Counted from the stretch's first letter, positions 38,850-51,749 are shown. The stretch is DNA of 64,000 nucleotides from Loxodes magnus (GCA_946699065.1 CAMPDV010002004.1:31793-95792), one strand, 5' to 3'. Notes: generated by a model not told the origin, from the sequence alone. Translations and numbers: made by a program.

Positions 38850-41800
38850 GGAATTAGTTCTAAAGTTTTAAAGCCAATAGATGTTCTCAAGCAACTTTAA
38901 AGATTTTATTTAAGAATTTTTGGCATGATATTATATCTTTTAAAGCTTTTGCTTTATTCAATTAAAATGATAAACTTAATTTTATATTCTTCACCCCTTG
39001 ATTAATTAAGTTATGACTTAAATTAAATCAAGATATTTTTTAAGGTCTATTTAATTAAGTGACTATATCTCCTTATTTTTTTGAAGGACTTTTTCAAAAA
39101 TATCCCTGAGTTCTCATAAGTAACTAGGCACTAATAATAAAAAATCTTATTATTTCATATGATTTGTTTTCTACTCTTGTTTATTATATTTATTTATTTC
39201 TAATATTCTTGAATCCTCCAAATATTTTAAGGAGTTGGTGTCTAATTTTTTTCAATTCCTACCAATTTAGTCTTTATTTTAGTTGCAGTCGTTTAAAAAT
39301 CGCTAAAACAGTTTATTATTATTTTTTTGCTTCAATTTAGCAAATTTTTCTGCAATACTTATTAAATTTGCACTAATTGGCACGCATCCACCTAGCCAGA
39401 ATATTCTTATAGTAAGCTGAGTATTTGTTTTAGATTTTTTAGCAAGATATATTAGGAACTGTGAATTTTTCTTTAAGTGAAATTTTGTAGATATTTATGT
39501 CTCTTCCTAATATAGTTTCAGATATCTTTTATCAGATTAACTCCCAAGCCCAACTAAGTTATTTAAAGTAGTTTTCTACAATTTTTCTTAATTTTATTTC
39601 TCAATAATCTGAAATCAAAGCTTCTAAGAATTGCATAAACTTAACTTTCATTTAAGTTTGAATCCTAAAAGTTCCAATTCAGTCTACTTTAATTTTTGGG
39701 TGCTCAATTAGAGCTACTGATTACTCAATATTATTCAGGAGAAGTTAATTTTTTATTCTAAATAAATAATCCAGATGCTTCTAAAGTTTATTTAGGAAAC
39801 TATAGGGTCTTCTTCATATTTATATAAGGACTATTTCAGTCGGTAAATGTTCTAAAGTAATCAATCTAACTTTTTAAAAACTATCGCTATTCTTTCTAGA
39901 ACTCAGTTCCGTGAATCTGCTTTTTTAATTCTTCAGAATTGACTAAGAAACTTATGATTTTCACTTAAGCTTATAATTTTCCTTTCAAGCATTACTATCT
40001 CTAGTACTTGCTAAGCTTCTCTCTTTTATTAATTAGAGCTGGACTCTATATATTATCTTACAAATTCTAAAATTAATTGTGAGGAATTAAGAACACTTGA
40101 AGTCGAGCCTGTTAAAAGAAAAAGCTTAATTTCTAATATCTATTTATAGGTACTTAAAATTTAGCTGCCAAGTAATATTTATCTCTTAGAATCTGCTTTA
40201 AAGTTCGTAATTGCTTTTTAGATTGAATAGCTGCTATTTTTTTCAGCTTGCTATAGAGCTAAGTCATTTGAACTTTTAAGATCTAAAAGCTTGGCATGTT
40301 CTATAATAAAAAGGGATTTTTCTAGCGTCTAAATAAATAATACTTACAGTATTCTTTTGTTATAAGATATGCATAAACTCTACTTTTTAAGAACTAAATG
40401 TGACTCAGTTTAATTTAGTATTTGTGAGAAACCTTAGTTTTTTTTCGAAATTTTGACTGTTATGAAAAATTCAGACTCTTCTAAAAATGTCTCAAAGCTT
40501 GATAAAATTTTAGGCATTTTCAATGTTTGCTAAGATTAATCATCTTTTTGTCACTGAACTATTTCTGCTCATATTAGAAGTTTCAGATCTTATCCTTTTT
40601 ACCTATTCTTATTTTTTGATTGAAATATAGTTCCAGAATTAATGTCTTTTGCTACTCTTTATTACTATTAATATTATAATTTTAAGGAGATTCCTTTTTT
40701 TCTTGGAGATAAAAGCTAATTTAATCTTTTATTAATCAGAAGCAAATACGCTGAAAACATCTCTTGATTTCCTAATTCTATTTTAGCTCCAGCTCTTTTT
40801 ACTTAGATTGGGTCTTTCTAATATATTTAATTGCAAAACTATCAGATGGACTATAGATTAAGAATCCTCTATCAATTTAGTTATTTTAAATAGAAAGATT
40901 AATCTTTCATCTCTTCTTTATTTTCTAAATATTTGCTAGTCTTTATTTTTTCTGTGGATTAGTGTTTCTATGTTGTAATTTGAATAATATCCATTTTATT
41001 TGATTTTCGAATTTTAAAATTAACTCAAACTAAAAAAGTTATTAAGCTAGATAACATCTAAAGCAAATTTTTAGAGTAATATTAAAGTTAAGAGATAATT
41101 AAAGTTATTTAGTTGAATTACTATATATTTGAATAAAAAAGAATCTTAAAATTAAAGGAAGATCTTAGCTTTATAGAAATAATAATCACCAATCTAGTTT
41201 TAATATTCTAAGTTTTATTTTTGTGTTTTTTATTCTAAATTTATAGTATTTCTTATTTTTATTTAAATTCTTTCTTATGAGTCAACCACATAAATAATTA
41301 GGCTTAACTGCAGATTCTATTAATCAATCTTATATCCGAATTTAAGACACTATTTAAATACTATAGGTAATAAATTTTCGTTGTTTGTTATATTAGTAAT
41401 TATATCTATCATTATTTCATTTAATTATTCTAATTGTGTATCAAGCATAGTGTTTCATATATTTTATTTTAAAATCTTTAGTATCTTTCTAATATTTTAA
41501 GATATTTATCAGCTAATGTAGTTCATTCAATTATTTTAATGGAAATATAGTTTATAAGTAAAATATAATATGCTAATAAAATAAGTAGTAATAATAGTGA
41601 TATAAGATATCTATTGATTAAGATTAACTTAAGAAAGGAATATTTAATTTATTAGTTACTTTTAAAATACTAAGCTTCTTAATAATAGTTATTTAGTTTT
41701 AGCTAAATTACATATATAAGCTTACTAATGCTATTATTTTTAACTTTAATTTTATTATTAATTTCCTTTATTTAGTTTTAATACTTTATTATTTAAGCCA

Positions 41801-42870
41801 TAGACATTTCCTTATAATTAAATGTATCTAGTAGTTATAGATTATTTAGTACTTCTTTTATCTATTATTTATAAAGTTTATATTTTAAAGATTGCTAAGA
41901 ATAATAATTTAAATATAGTTAAATTAAAAATTTATATTATGGCATTTATCTTTTTACATTTCTTCAGTTTTTGCAAGATCCAAAGGTAATTTTTATAATT
42001 TCCTAATTTAAACTTAAGATATCTTAAATAATTTAGTAAAATCATTGTTAAAAATCCTTCAGTCACTTTCTATGAGTAGATGCTAACAGAATTTTACTAG
42101 AGAAAATTAAAATTGGCTTTCTAGATTGATTTCATTTAGCTGTCTTTTTCTATGTCTTATTTCCTATATTTTTTCTTACATTAAATATCTTTCTTTAAAT
42201 TCTATTTTTTCTTTCTATTTATAAAATTGAAGGTTTTAGTTCATTTTATGGTCTTAAGTTAGCTTAATTTATTTATTTTTGCTAATTTTTTAAATTATTT
42301 AATGAATTATTTCTTTTCTTTTTATGATGATTCCTTTGGATCTCTAATTAAAATTCAAAATATTTGTAACACTTTCTATTTGTTTATTTATACATCTTAG
42401 ATTTTGCTTTTATCGAATATTTTTAGTGCTTTATATTTATTCTGCTCAATTAATTCCTTTTTTCTTTCAAATTAAAATACCTTCCAATACCTTCAGTAAA
42501 TCCTTAAAGTCTTAAGATTTTAACTTTCTAATATCTATTAATTTCTTTTAGCTTTATGACTTAAACTTTCTTTTTCCGAATAGTTTCTCAGTTAGTTTAG
42601 ATGCAAATAAGATTTTAATTAAAATTTCTAAGATATTAAAACTTAGATTACTCCGAATTAATGATTTGTAATTAAAGTAAAATAGTAAGTTTAGTTTAAT
42701 TTAATTAAGATATATATTAAATTAAAGATATATTAATATTCTAATAATAGAAATACTTTTAGTTTAATAGTCTACTAATTATTATCTTCTTTATTATTTA
42801 ATAATACTAACTCTCTTTATCTAAACTTAAGTCTCATTATTATTATTTTAATCAAACCTTTATAAATATA
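38850..42870 (-). mobile_element. 4 kb repeat element, copy B (inverted relative to copy A)
   Basis: Reverse-complement match to 25740-29800 with substitutions and small indels throughout. On the minus strand the protein-like frames correspond to copy A: KLTEKLFGKRKFKSQSQKK and KLKSQDFKDLLKVLEGIL near 42500, EHAKLLDLKSSNDLALQQAE near 40290, NKYSAYYKNILARWMRANQC near 39400, FIILIEQSKSFKRYNIMPK near 38970. The two copies preserve the same coding strand, which supports a real (mobile or duplicated) coding unit. About 9 kb separates the copies; a DNA transposon, a retroelement and a segmental inverted duplication all remain possible. Confidence 0.6.
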
Positions 42871-42884
42871 TCTTTATTTAAAAT

Positions 42885-43080
42885 ACTTCAACAAAGATAC
42901 AGAACAATATCAAAAATTAGAACATTACAATTATAATGAAACAATGAGCAAGCATTAGAGGGAAGCTAATAAAAATGATAAACAAGAAATACTTCAAAAT
43001 TAATATTTTAAACTATACTTTAAATTCTTAGTAATTTTAGTAGTTATGGATAAGTTACTAAATTTTAAGATCTTTAAAAT
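42885..43080 (+). pseudogene. Short coding-like fragment
   Basis: One plus-strand frame reads NKDTEQYQKLEHYNYNETM, SKHQREANKNDKQEILQNQY, then a hydrophobic FKFLVILVVMDK. It lies at the edge of repeat copy B and has no clear start or stop. It could be a terminal exon of an unrecognised gene. Confidence 0.3.
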
Positions 43081-44112
43081 ATTTGAAGGTTATATAGTAT
43101 TTGTTTAGTCAATCTGCGACTAATAATAAATTTTTAATGTTTTAGAAATGTGTTAAACATATTTTTAATCCCTGTATTTTTAGTAATCTTCTATAGCACT
43201 TTAGTTTGAAAAGATCTTGAATTGTAAAAAAATCCCTATATAAACATAAACTATGAAAGACAAATTTTAAATATCAACTCGTTGTTAAGGTATAGATTCT
43301 TCGCAAAGGTTTATAAATCCTTTTTTATATAAGTCTTTTCTAAAATATGAGGTTCAATTTTCAGAACAATGTACTTGCACAATGTTAAAGTTTTAGATTT
43401 GTATAGACAATAATAACAATTTTTATTAATATCATTTATTTATAAATATTATTTCTTATTCTTCATTTGTGGGTAATCCATATACTTTTGGCTAGTTTAA
43501 CTTCGTTCTTTTACTTTTAAAAATAAATAATTTAATTTTAAACTTCTATGATAGCACTTATTCCCTTTATATATTATATGTAGTATTTTCAATACTGTTA
43601 TCATATAATCTATATTTTAGATAAATGTCTAGTCATTGTTTATTTAGTAATCCTTTTATAAAAAATAACTTCTGCTTATTTTATACACTATTCAAACTTT
43701 TATTGTCGTTATAACTTTAAAAATTTGATCTCAAACTACTTCTGTATCAATAGATTAATTTGAGATTACTTTGTTAATATCTTGCATTCAATTAAATGGT
43801 TACTAAGAGCAAGCTGCTTTTATTGCAGAGCCTATACAAATGAAAAAAGTAAAGTGCTAATGAGTTGTATTATAGCTAATTTTCAATCATATTTTTAAAT
43901 TAGCTTTAACTAGTTAAGATTATCTTTCAGAGGATTAATAGCTTACTAGAACTTTGTCTTAAATTATTTGATGTATTTATTTTTGCTCTTATTAAATATC
44001 TATGTATTCACAGATTTTAAACCAAATTTATGTATTGCTCCTTTTATAATAATAATATTAATTTTAAGTTTTCCGTTTTAGGGATTTCCAACCCCGTCAG
44101 GAAGACAGCAAT
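43081..44112. other. AT-rich intergenic stretch
   Basis: About 1 kb of AT-rich sequence between the repeat element and the 3' end of the CCHC gene. No gene or RNA recognised. Confidence 0.35.
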
Positions 44113-44634
44113 TCATACTCCTGCTGTTAAATAAAAGAGTTCGGGTCGCCCAATTTTAGCAAGATTGGGAACTCGTATTTTTCCAGGTTTTCCCTTCTTT
44201 AACTCGCCTTGGTTCCATCTTAATCTTGTATATTGAACCATCCGGGTTGCAATACATTCTTTTCATTCTTGCTTCTTTTTTTTCTTCTTTTGTTGTTCTT
44301 TAATCCAATAGTTTCTTTATTTCTATTAGAATTTCTAACACTTCCGATAAAAATGTCATACGCTTCCACAGCAGAAACATTTCTTTTTTATTTTGAATTA
44401 TTTTCCTTAATTTTTTTGCTCTTTCTAGGCTTCGATTTCCATTTGTATAGCTCCAGTTTCGCTTTACTCTTTCTTAAAAGTTTACAATTTCTCTTCTGCT
44501 TTTACGAGTCTGTTATCCAGTTCAGTCTGTTTCTAAAGCTAGTTTTAGGATTCGTTAATCTGATTTTGTGAGATATTCCAAAAGGCGTTAAGATCTCTTT
44601 CCTTATTGCTCCTTTTATTTAATATTTTTTACAT
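44113..44634 (-). CDS. CCHC zinc-knuckle protein with N-terminal coiled coil, intact
   Basis: A single frame of 173 codons plus TGA (44113-44115), starting ATG at 44634 (MQKILNKRSNKERDLNAF). Residues about 20-90 are coiled coil (QTELDNRLVKAEEKLQTFKK). At about residue 95 is C-F-C-C-G-S-V-W-H-F-Y-R-K-C, a CX2CX4HX4C zinc knuckle in which the Trp is TGA and replaces the usual Gly. A basic segment (EQQKKKKKKQEWKEC, Trp again TGA) precedes a well-formed tail: RMVQYTRLRWNQGELKKGK and KIRVPNLAKIGRPELFYLTA. CCHC knuckles bind single-stranded nucleic acid; the gene could be a host RNA-binding protein or a retroelement gag/ORF1. It is GC-richer than its surroundings and appears undamaged. Confidence 0.7.
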
Positions 44635-45699
44635 ATTTTTTATTTCTAACTTTAACATTAAGTTTATTAAATAGCTTAAAATGTTTTCTTGATCTAGCAT
44701 ATAAATAGCAATAGATTCATGTATTTTAGTTATTTTTATAATTTCCTTGCTAATAAGTTTTTCTTTTATATGAAACGAATTAGCATCTTTATAATATCAA
44801 TCACTTAACTTTATTATGTTAATTTATCTTTAGTATCTTAAAGGTAATCACTATTTAATAGATTTTTTATTAAAATTTTATATATTAATAATAATAAAAA
44901 ATAGCGATAAACTATTTTTATCCTTGCCTTTACTTTTAAAATAACTAAAATGATTGAATTATACTTTAATTGCTTGATTAAGATTAACCCTTCTTAAAAG
45001 AATTAGGATAGCTTTATTATTAATGCCTATCAATTATAAGTAAGTAATTACTTATAGATATTTTTATTCTAAATGGTTGCTTTTTAATATATCTTTCTAT
45101 AGCTGTCTATTAAGCTATTTTTGATTTAATCTTTTTCTCTAAGATAATATTTAGTTGCTTTTAGGTGGCTAAACACAATGCTTTCTTTCACCTAAAACTT
45201 TTATCTTCTATTTTCCAAATTTATAGCTTTAATTTCCTTCCAAATTATACAACTTAAATTTTAAAATAATGATATTTCATTAGCATAAACATAGAAGCCT
45301 CTTTTTATAGACAAATTAAAAGAAATAGCTTCTTTTATTAAGATAAATGCATATTTATTATGAATATAGTAACTTGAAAGGTTTGTATAATAATACTTAT
45401 TAAGCTTTCAATTATAATTTAGGTAGTTTAATCAATTACTTTTACAATCTCTTAATTGAATTTAAGAGTTATAAGCAATTAGATCTTTAGTAAACTTAGA
45501 CTCTTTACTAAGGTTATTTCTGTCTATAGAACTATAAATTGCTTTTAATTTTAAAATGCTTATGGTGTTACTACTCAAAGACATTTAATTATCTAGTTCA
45601 AAATAGTAGAATCATGTCTTTACTATGAGATTATGGGTTAATAATATTCACATAGAGTAGTCCTTAATAAAAAATCGGATATATAGATACTGAGTTGTC
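44635..45699. other. AT-rich intergenic stretch upstream of the CCHC gene
   Basis: No gene or RNA recognised in about 1 kb; presumably includes the CCHC gene promoter at its left end. Confidence 0.35.
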
Positions 45700-47000
45700 T
45701 TAAGTGAATGAGGATTAAATCATTATTGAAGCAAGAGGAATTGATTTGAGTTAGAATTTGGATATATAAAGAAATAACCCTTCAAGCAGAAGATTTATAT
45801 CATCATATAAAGAAATCGTTTTAGTTTAATACTTAAATCTCTAGCTTTGCTTCCTTAAGTAGTTTTTGGCTTGCTTTCAGAGTGAACAACAAATGAATTA
45901 AAGAAAATTTGAGAATCAAATATGTAAAGCATAATATTTCTAGGCATTAAGAGATTTGTCTTAGCTAAAATACTAAGTTAGAGATAATAAGACAAATCAG
46001 ATCTTAAGTAAATTTTGAATGAGAATAATTTTAGAAGTTCTAAGTCAGTCTATGAGATTTTAAACTTAAATCAGCAAAAACAAAATCACTACCAGAACTT
46101 TTTAATTAGATTAAAAATGTTTGAGCGGATTTAAAAGGAGAAATAGTGATTTAAGTTCTAGTAACAGTAATTTGAAGTAATTTGAAGTGCAAAATTAAGA
46201 AGGATAAATTTTATCTAGCAGAGTTAAAAGAAGTTTGACATAGGTAGGCATTTTATAAAAATTAGCCAATTTATTTATCAATTTATTTGCATTTCTGCCT
46301 GCTAAATCTTCTAATAACTAGAGTAAGAAGAAATAACTCTTTAGATCTATTTATAAAAAACAGAGATAGGCTTTAAGAATCTCCTCAGGCTTGCTTGAAT
46401 TAATTGAAAATCTAGAAGATAACTTACTGAAGAAATGATAAAAAACATATGAAAATGTAGAATTAAGTTCTTTAAGGAAAGAGAGTTATTCACACTTAAA
46501 ACTATGAGTTTTTTACATAGTATCTTATATACCTTCTGACAATTATCAGAAATTAAAATATTAAGAGATAAAGGAAAGCACTTAATAAAATGAAAAGGAG
46601 TAATTCTTCAGAATAATAGCTTCAATGAACATTTTAAGAATGAGAATGTTCTTAAGAACAAGATTCTAAAGCTACTTCAAATTAAAGAAATTTCTAGTTA
46701 TAAGATAAAAAATGAAGCTAAAAAATCTTAGCTATTTTTAGAAAATTGAAGCTAGCATTTTAAAAGCTAATGCATTTTAAAGAATTCAGCTTTGTAACAT
46801 CATAAGCAAACTTTTGAGTAATTAGACAGCAAATCTGCCATTTCTATTACCAAGTAATCAGAAAAATTGGATATGCAATTAAATTAAAAAAAATTAGTCA
46901 AAAAAGTGGAGCTAGTATAAGCTTAATAAAGGTTATTAAGTTATTCAACTTATCTTGTTTTATCTATCTCCCTTCACTACTTTTTAACGAAATTCTTTAT
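45700..47000 (+). pseudogene. Degenerate plus-strand coding region, family unknown
   Basis: A long plus-strand frame is protein-like: KSLALLPQVVFGLLSEW, SKSVYEILNLNQQKQNHYQN, FLIRLKMFERIQKEKQWF, FKNLLRLAWINWKSRRQLTE and FFKERELFTLKTMSFLHSIL, with TGA at Trp-like positions. Some parts read equally well in a second frame. No motif, start or end was identified. Style and length resemble the other large unrecognised regions at 0.6-4.3 kb and 36.5-37.6 kb. Confidence 0.35.
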
Positions 47001-48142
47001 TCTGCTTCAAAAATTATCGTCACTTTCTTATCTTTAACTACAAATCTTTTTAGTTAATAGAATTAAGGCTTATGGTCTATACTTTTCATTACTTACTATA
47101 ATAAAATTTCATTTTCTTTTTGATTTTATTTCTCTGCTTCATTAAATAAGCAAGAGTTTGGTGTATAAGCTCTATTTTTTATAGTTTCTGCTTTTAATAA
47201 TCAACTAATAATATCATAGAGCTTTTCATAATTTTTAAAAATATAATCATTTTGGAAATTTTGTAAGAATTAGCTTTCTTTTTCTATCTTAACAGAAATT
47301 TAGCAACACCAAGATTTTAGTTTCTACAGCTATAGTTTTTGATTTCCAAGAGAAGATAATAGATTTTTAGCTTAGTAAAGAAAATAAAGATTTGATTTAT
47401 TTAATATTAATAACTCTTTAAACAGTCAATAAACTTGTTAAAATAATAATATACTAAGCAATAAGATAATAAGCAAACGCTATTCAACTTAATACAATAG
47501 AGATTAGTTAATTAATAAACTTTAAACTCTTAATATCAATATGATTAAAGGGCTTTATTACTTTAATTAATAACTTTAGTTATAGATAGTAAATAGTAGT
47601 ATTATAGGTATGTTTAGAGTAATCATTTTAATAATTATAAATTTAACTAAAGCTACTACTTATTTAAATATAATAGCTATTAACATTAATTATCATAATA
47701 GATCATATTACATTAGATAAACCTACTTATTTTATTTACTTTTAATCTAGTTTAACAAATCTTTTACCTAGTTTTATTTTTAAGCTGTTCTATTGTAAAT
47801 AAAAGGTTAAGTGGCTCTTTAATTTACTGTCTCTTTAATTCGATCTTTAAAGAACATTTATAAATAATTAAAAGGTTTGATAATAACTCTATCTTAAGCT
47901 TTTGAAAGATTATTATTATTAGTTTCATTAGTTATAAAATCCAGGATAAATTAACTTTTAATATTATTAGGAATTAAGCTATATTTAGTTAACCATTTTT
48001 TAAATAGTAACTTAAGTTCCTTTGCTTATATTAGCTTAGTTTGCTTCAATTATTAATTTCTATCTTTTGCCAAATATCTTATGTTGATTCTTATAAAATA
48101 CTGAAGTTATTAATTTAAAGTTGTAATGATGATAGATGAATA
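47001..48142. other. AT-rich intergenic stretch
   Basis: No gene recognised; includes the 3' flank of the minus-strand kinase. A Gln/Leu-rich short frame near 47900-48100 is not supportable. Confidence 0.3.
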
Positions 48143-49176
48143 TCATATGATTTTAACTTCAGAAAGTGCTGAAGTTAATCAAGGATTTTTTAGTATTTTC
48201 TTGACATTCGGTCGTTTGCTAGAGTTTAATACAAGCATTCTATTTATAATAGCCTTTGAAATTTCGATCAAGTATTCTCCTAATGTAAAATCACCTTTGA
48301 TAATCTAACTGTAAAGCTCTTTGCCGTTTTTCCTCTGAAAGAGATAAAATCCATTAAAGCTGACAAAAATAAGTACTCTAATCGCTCAAATATATTCTTG
48401 TAAGCCGCTATGCTCTTTATCTCCAATTACTTAAGGTGACATATAACTAAAAGGGCATCAAAACATTTCTACCTTCTAACCAGGTGGAATTTTTGTTGAA
48501 AAGCCAAAGTTAATAAGTTTGACGCCTAACTAATAATCCGATTTATTGTTCTAAAGCAGAAAATTTCCTAGTTTAATATCTCTATGCGCAATGTTTAAAT
48601 CATAGCAATAATCCAGAGCTTATAGCAGCTACTTAATTATCATTTTTGCGATTTCTTCTGGAATCTGCGTTTAGTTTGTTTTTGAGAAATGAATACAATT
48701 CAGGTCCATCCATATATTTAGTTACCAGATTATTTGCTTATTTTAACTAACTACCTCTTATAGCTTCGCTATGTTAGGATACTTTAGCTTTTGTAGTACT
48801 AAAATTTCTCATTTACTGATTTCATTCTATGTGTATCCATAAGCTTAAACTTTTCATATACTTTTATAGCCACTTTTTGTTCACTATACTTGTTTTTTCC
48901 ATAAATCAGAGACGCATAAGCACCACATCCAATTAATTTCCCTAGGCAGTAGTTATTTAGTGAGATTTTTCTCCCTGTAAAATTGCTGAAGGATTTAGAA
49001 TCAGCTTATATAACTTATTTATCAGCTGGTTTTTCTTTCTCTACTTCATTGTTCTGAGCAAAATTTAACTGCCTCATATTGTATATTCCTGGATTATTTT
49101 TTCTTTTATTATCTTCTTCTAATTTTGAACAAAATACTTTGCTTAGATTTAATTTGTTATATTTGATAGGAGACAT
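48143..49176 (-). pseudogene. Serine/threonine protein kinase, probably inactive
   Basis: ATG at 49176 (MSPIKYNKLNLSKVF), TGA at 48143-48145. After an 85-residue N-terminal extension the kinase domain shows a glycine loop LGKLIGCGAYASLIYG, the ATP-lysine in KVAIKVYEKF, EILVLQKLKYPNIAKL, catalytic loop IAHRDIKLGNFLLQNN, then NFG in place of DFG (VKLINFGFST), MFWCPFSYMSPQVIG (activation and P+1 loops), EYIWAIRVLIF, and KRPNVKKILKNPWL. TGA encodes the conserved Trp in FWC, YIW and NPWL. Three single-base frame changes lie between the glycine loop and the catalytic loop, and the metal-binding Asp is Asn, so it is likely a pseudokinase or pseudogene, unless the indels are sequence errors. It resembles CAMK/SNF1-type kinases. 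It lies 75 bp downstream of the next minus-strand gene. Confidence 0.7.
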
Positions 49177-49251
49177 TTTTGTTATTTATGGAATAAGAAA
49201 AGACCTGAAACTGGTATCAGAAGTAAAAGATGGAAATTAACGATGTAGATT

Positions 49252-49904
49252 TCACTCTGAACCTAAGTGGCTGATGTTATTTTCTGCTTTCCTATGTAAT
49301 TACCTCTGAAATCTGCCTAGTTTATTGAATGTAATTTAAGGCAGCTGCTTGATTTCTTCAGTGTTATTCTCTTCTTTGGCAGTCTATATTGGAGCAGCTC
49401 TTATTTCCTCTTAGCTTTCCTTTATACTCTCTAATATATTCTCAAAGTAATTATATTCTACTTAACTTCTTTACACTTCTTCGGAATTCGTTAGAGACTT
49501 GTTTCCTTTTCATTATTTTTGGAATTTGATACTTCTGCTTCTTTGGTGATTTAATTATATCTAAAAAAAGATGTTAAATTAAGTACTTAGCTAAGTTGCC
49601 TTGATAATTGCAAAGGTATTTTTTAACTATGTACAAGATAAAGGGCGTTACTAAGCTTTTTGCCTCTGTTTGAAAATCTATTTGCTAGGTATAATTTACT
49701 ATGGTTAAAACGAGACAATCTTGTTGATATCTTTAAGATAATATTCTTTCCTCTTCACAGTGCTAGAATTAGACTTTTAAATAGCTACTAGAAATTAAGG
49801 AATTAAGTATACCTCTTCATTGAATTTTAAATTTTTCCCTACAGTTTATTTAAGAGCAGTCTTATTAGAAGGCAAGCTACTTCTAACTCCTATTCCGTTT
49901 CCAT
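49252..49904 (-). CDS. Hypothetical protein, acidic and Gln/Ser-rich
   Basis: ATG at 49904 (METEQELEVACLLIRLLLN), TGA at 49252-49254. Clear blocks are GKNLKFNEEVYLIPQFLVAI, KSNSSTVKRKEYYLKDINKI, KSPKKQKYQIPKIMKRKQ and, at the end, ENILESIKESQEEIRAAP and ITFNKLGRFQRQLHRKAENN. Blocks change frame at least twice. The total length is not a multiple of three, so one or more short introns, or indels, must be removed. No known domain. Upstream of the kinase on the same strand (75 bp gap). Confidence 0.45.
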
Positions 49905-50488
49905 TATTTACAATAAATAATCTTTATGGTAGTAAGTTGTTGAACTGTCATAGCAGAGAGTTGTTTTATGTCTTATTTTTTTGAATGTGATAAGTAAATG
50001 ATTCTAGAAGTTAGAGTTGAATGTAGATAATTATTTACTATTTTATCTCTAGTTTAATATTTAATTACCTAAATAGAAGAATTAAGCGATAGATGTAGAT
50101 TTTATTTTCTAATTATTATAATTGCTCTTCAATTCCATTTTTTTAATAGATTTGTTTTTATATTTAATATTGCATGAAAAATTACGACTGTTGCATTAAG
50201 TGTATTTGTATTTTCTTTCTTTATTCTTGTATTGCTACTAGATACTAGATATAAAGGCTATCCTTCAAATTTATATCCTTCTTATTGCTAATTTTGCACT
50301 GTATTTGAATTCGTTTTGCAAGCATATTGTTTAAGAACTTGAATTTTCTATTTGAATATTCTATAGTTAATATTCAAATAAGTAATGCTTAATTAATAAG
50401 GCTATATAAATATAAGCTATATACATTGATCTCACTTTAACTTTATTTTCTATCTAAGATTTTATATTTAAGCTAAAACTATTTAGCT

Positions 50489-51390
50489 TCATTCTTTTAC
50501 CCCTTCCCTGTCTTAAGCTTTTAACTGTACCTTATCACTAGAATTAATAATAAAAATAGAAAAAGAAAATAAGTGAATCTTAAGTCTAGAATATGGCTAA
50601 GTTTCATGCTTCTTTAAAAATCTACAGAGAAGCAATTTATCACCAAGAGTATGCTTAATTTAGGCTATTTGAATTCTCAGCACTTCTTCCTTGTCTTCCT
50701 ACTTCGGATTCGAATTGTAGAAAGTATATCTGAACTTCAAATGATTCACTATGGATTGATTAGACGAATTCATACAAAACTTATATGAATTCTTTAGATA
50801 TTCCTGACATCCTTTTAGCCAAAATAAATCTTTCTAACTTTTATTTTATCTGAACTGTTATATATTTTTCCTTGGTGATTAAGTTATTCTGGGACTCTTT
50901 ATCAATTCATTGTAGTGATTACCATTGTTTTTTTTAGTTCAATTTTCATCCTTTACGTAAACTCTAAAAGTGCTTCTAGTTGAAAGATGCAAATTTTGGG
51001 GCTTGAACAAAGGGTTTTGCATGTCTTTTAGTAATTGTTGCTGTATATGGCATAGTCTACGTATTCCCTTTTAACTAATAAATTTACTTATTTTGCTAAA
51101 TTTATATTTCTAATCTCTAAGAAATCTCTAATGCCAATCTCTTAAGCTAGCATATTAAGCATATCCACAGTCTACAGAGTCCTAGATCTGTATTCAATTT
51201 TATCTACAGTCAGTCAGTCTCTTGATTCTAGAGACTGTGAATATTTATCGACTTTTAGGTTGATTCAACTACGAGTAAGTATAAAAACTTCCTTTGGTTA
51301 TTTGCGTTAAAATTCCTAGTTTCAGTTTAAATACGATGGCTAAGAATTAACTAGTCTTTCTCGACATTTTTTTCTTAGTTAAATGCTCAT
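50489..51390 (-). CDS. Hypothetical protein with one tiny intron
   Basis: ATG at 51390 (MSIQLRKKCRERLVNSQPSY); TGA at 50489-50491. Exon 1 reads TRSWINLKVDKYSQSLESRD, WLTVDKIEYRSRTLQTVDML, NMLAQEIGIRDFLEIRNINL and ends ...LLVKREY. The frame then changes, and excising 51041-51060 (20 nt, GTAGAC...ATACAG) joins it to QQLLKDMQNPLFKPQNLHLS, TRSTFRVYVKDENW, FWLKGCQEYLKNSYKFCMNS and QIAQIKHTLGDKLLLCRFLK. A 35-nt alternative (51041-51075, GTTAAA...ACAG) gives the same frame and removes five codons. TGA is Trp at RSW, RDW and ENW. About 290 aa, no domain recognised. The clean frame on both sides makes this a convincing expressed gene. Confidence 0.6.
51041..51060 (-). other. Candidate 20-nt intron
   Basis: GTAGACTATGCCATATACAG on the minus strand restores the frame between LVKREY and QQLLKDMQ. 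It may be longer (35 nt, 51041-51075) if the upstream GT is used. Confidence 0.5.
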
Positions 51391-51749
51391 ATAAATTGCA
51401 GTTTCCTAGCTATTCTTAAGGATTTTTTAGTAATCCCGAATCCTTTAGTGTTATTAAGACAAACACTAAGGAAAAGTTCTAAAGTTCAGGTTCTATTAGT
51501 TAGAACGTTTCTAGATGAATGGTAAGAAATGTTTATAGGTTATTGATTTCTAATTGATTATGTTCTAATACATTTCTGTTCATTAAGGACTTTACTATTT
51601 TAATCTCATTCGTTTTTATAAATTTAAAAACGATTGAAATGGTAGATAGTAATCTTTCTAGTGAATATAAAACACTCAGATTGGAAAATAAATTAAATGC
51701 CTGAGCAGGAAAATTGCATATATTAAATCCTCTTTATTACATTTATTGG

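Noticed and set aside
48120..48310. Plus-strand 60-aa ORF
   Set aside because: Antisense shadow of the C-terminal part of the kinase.
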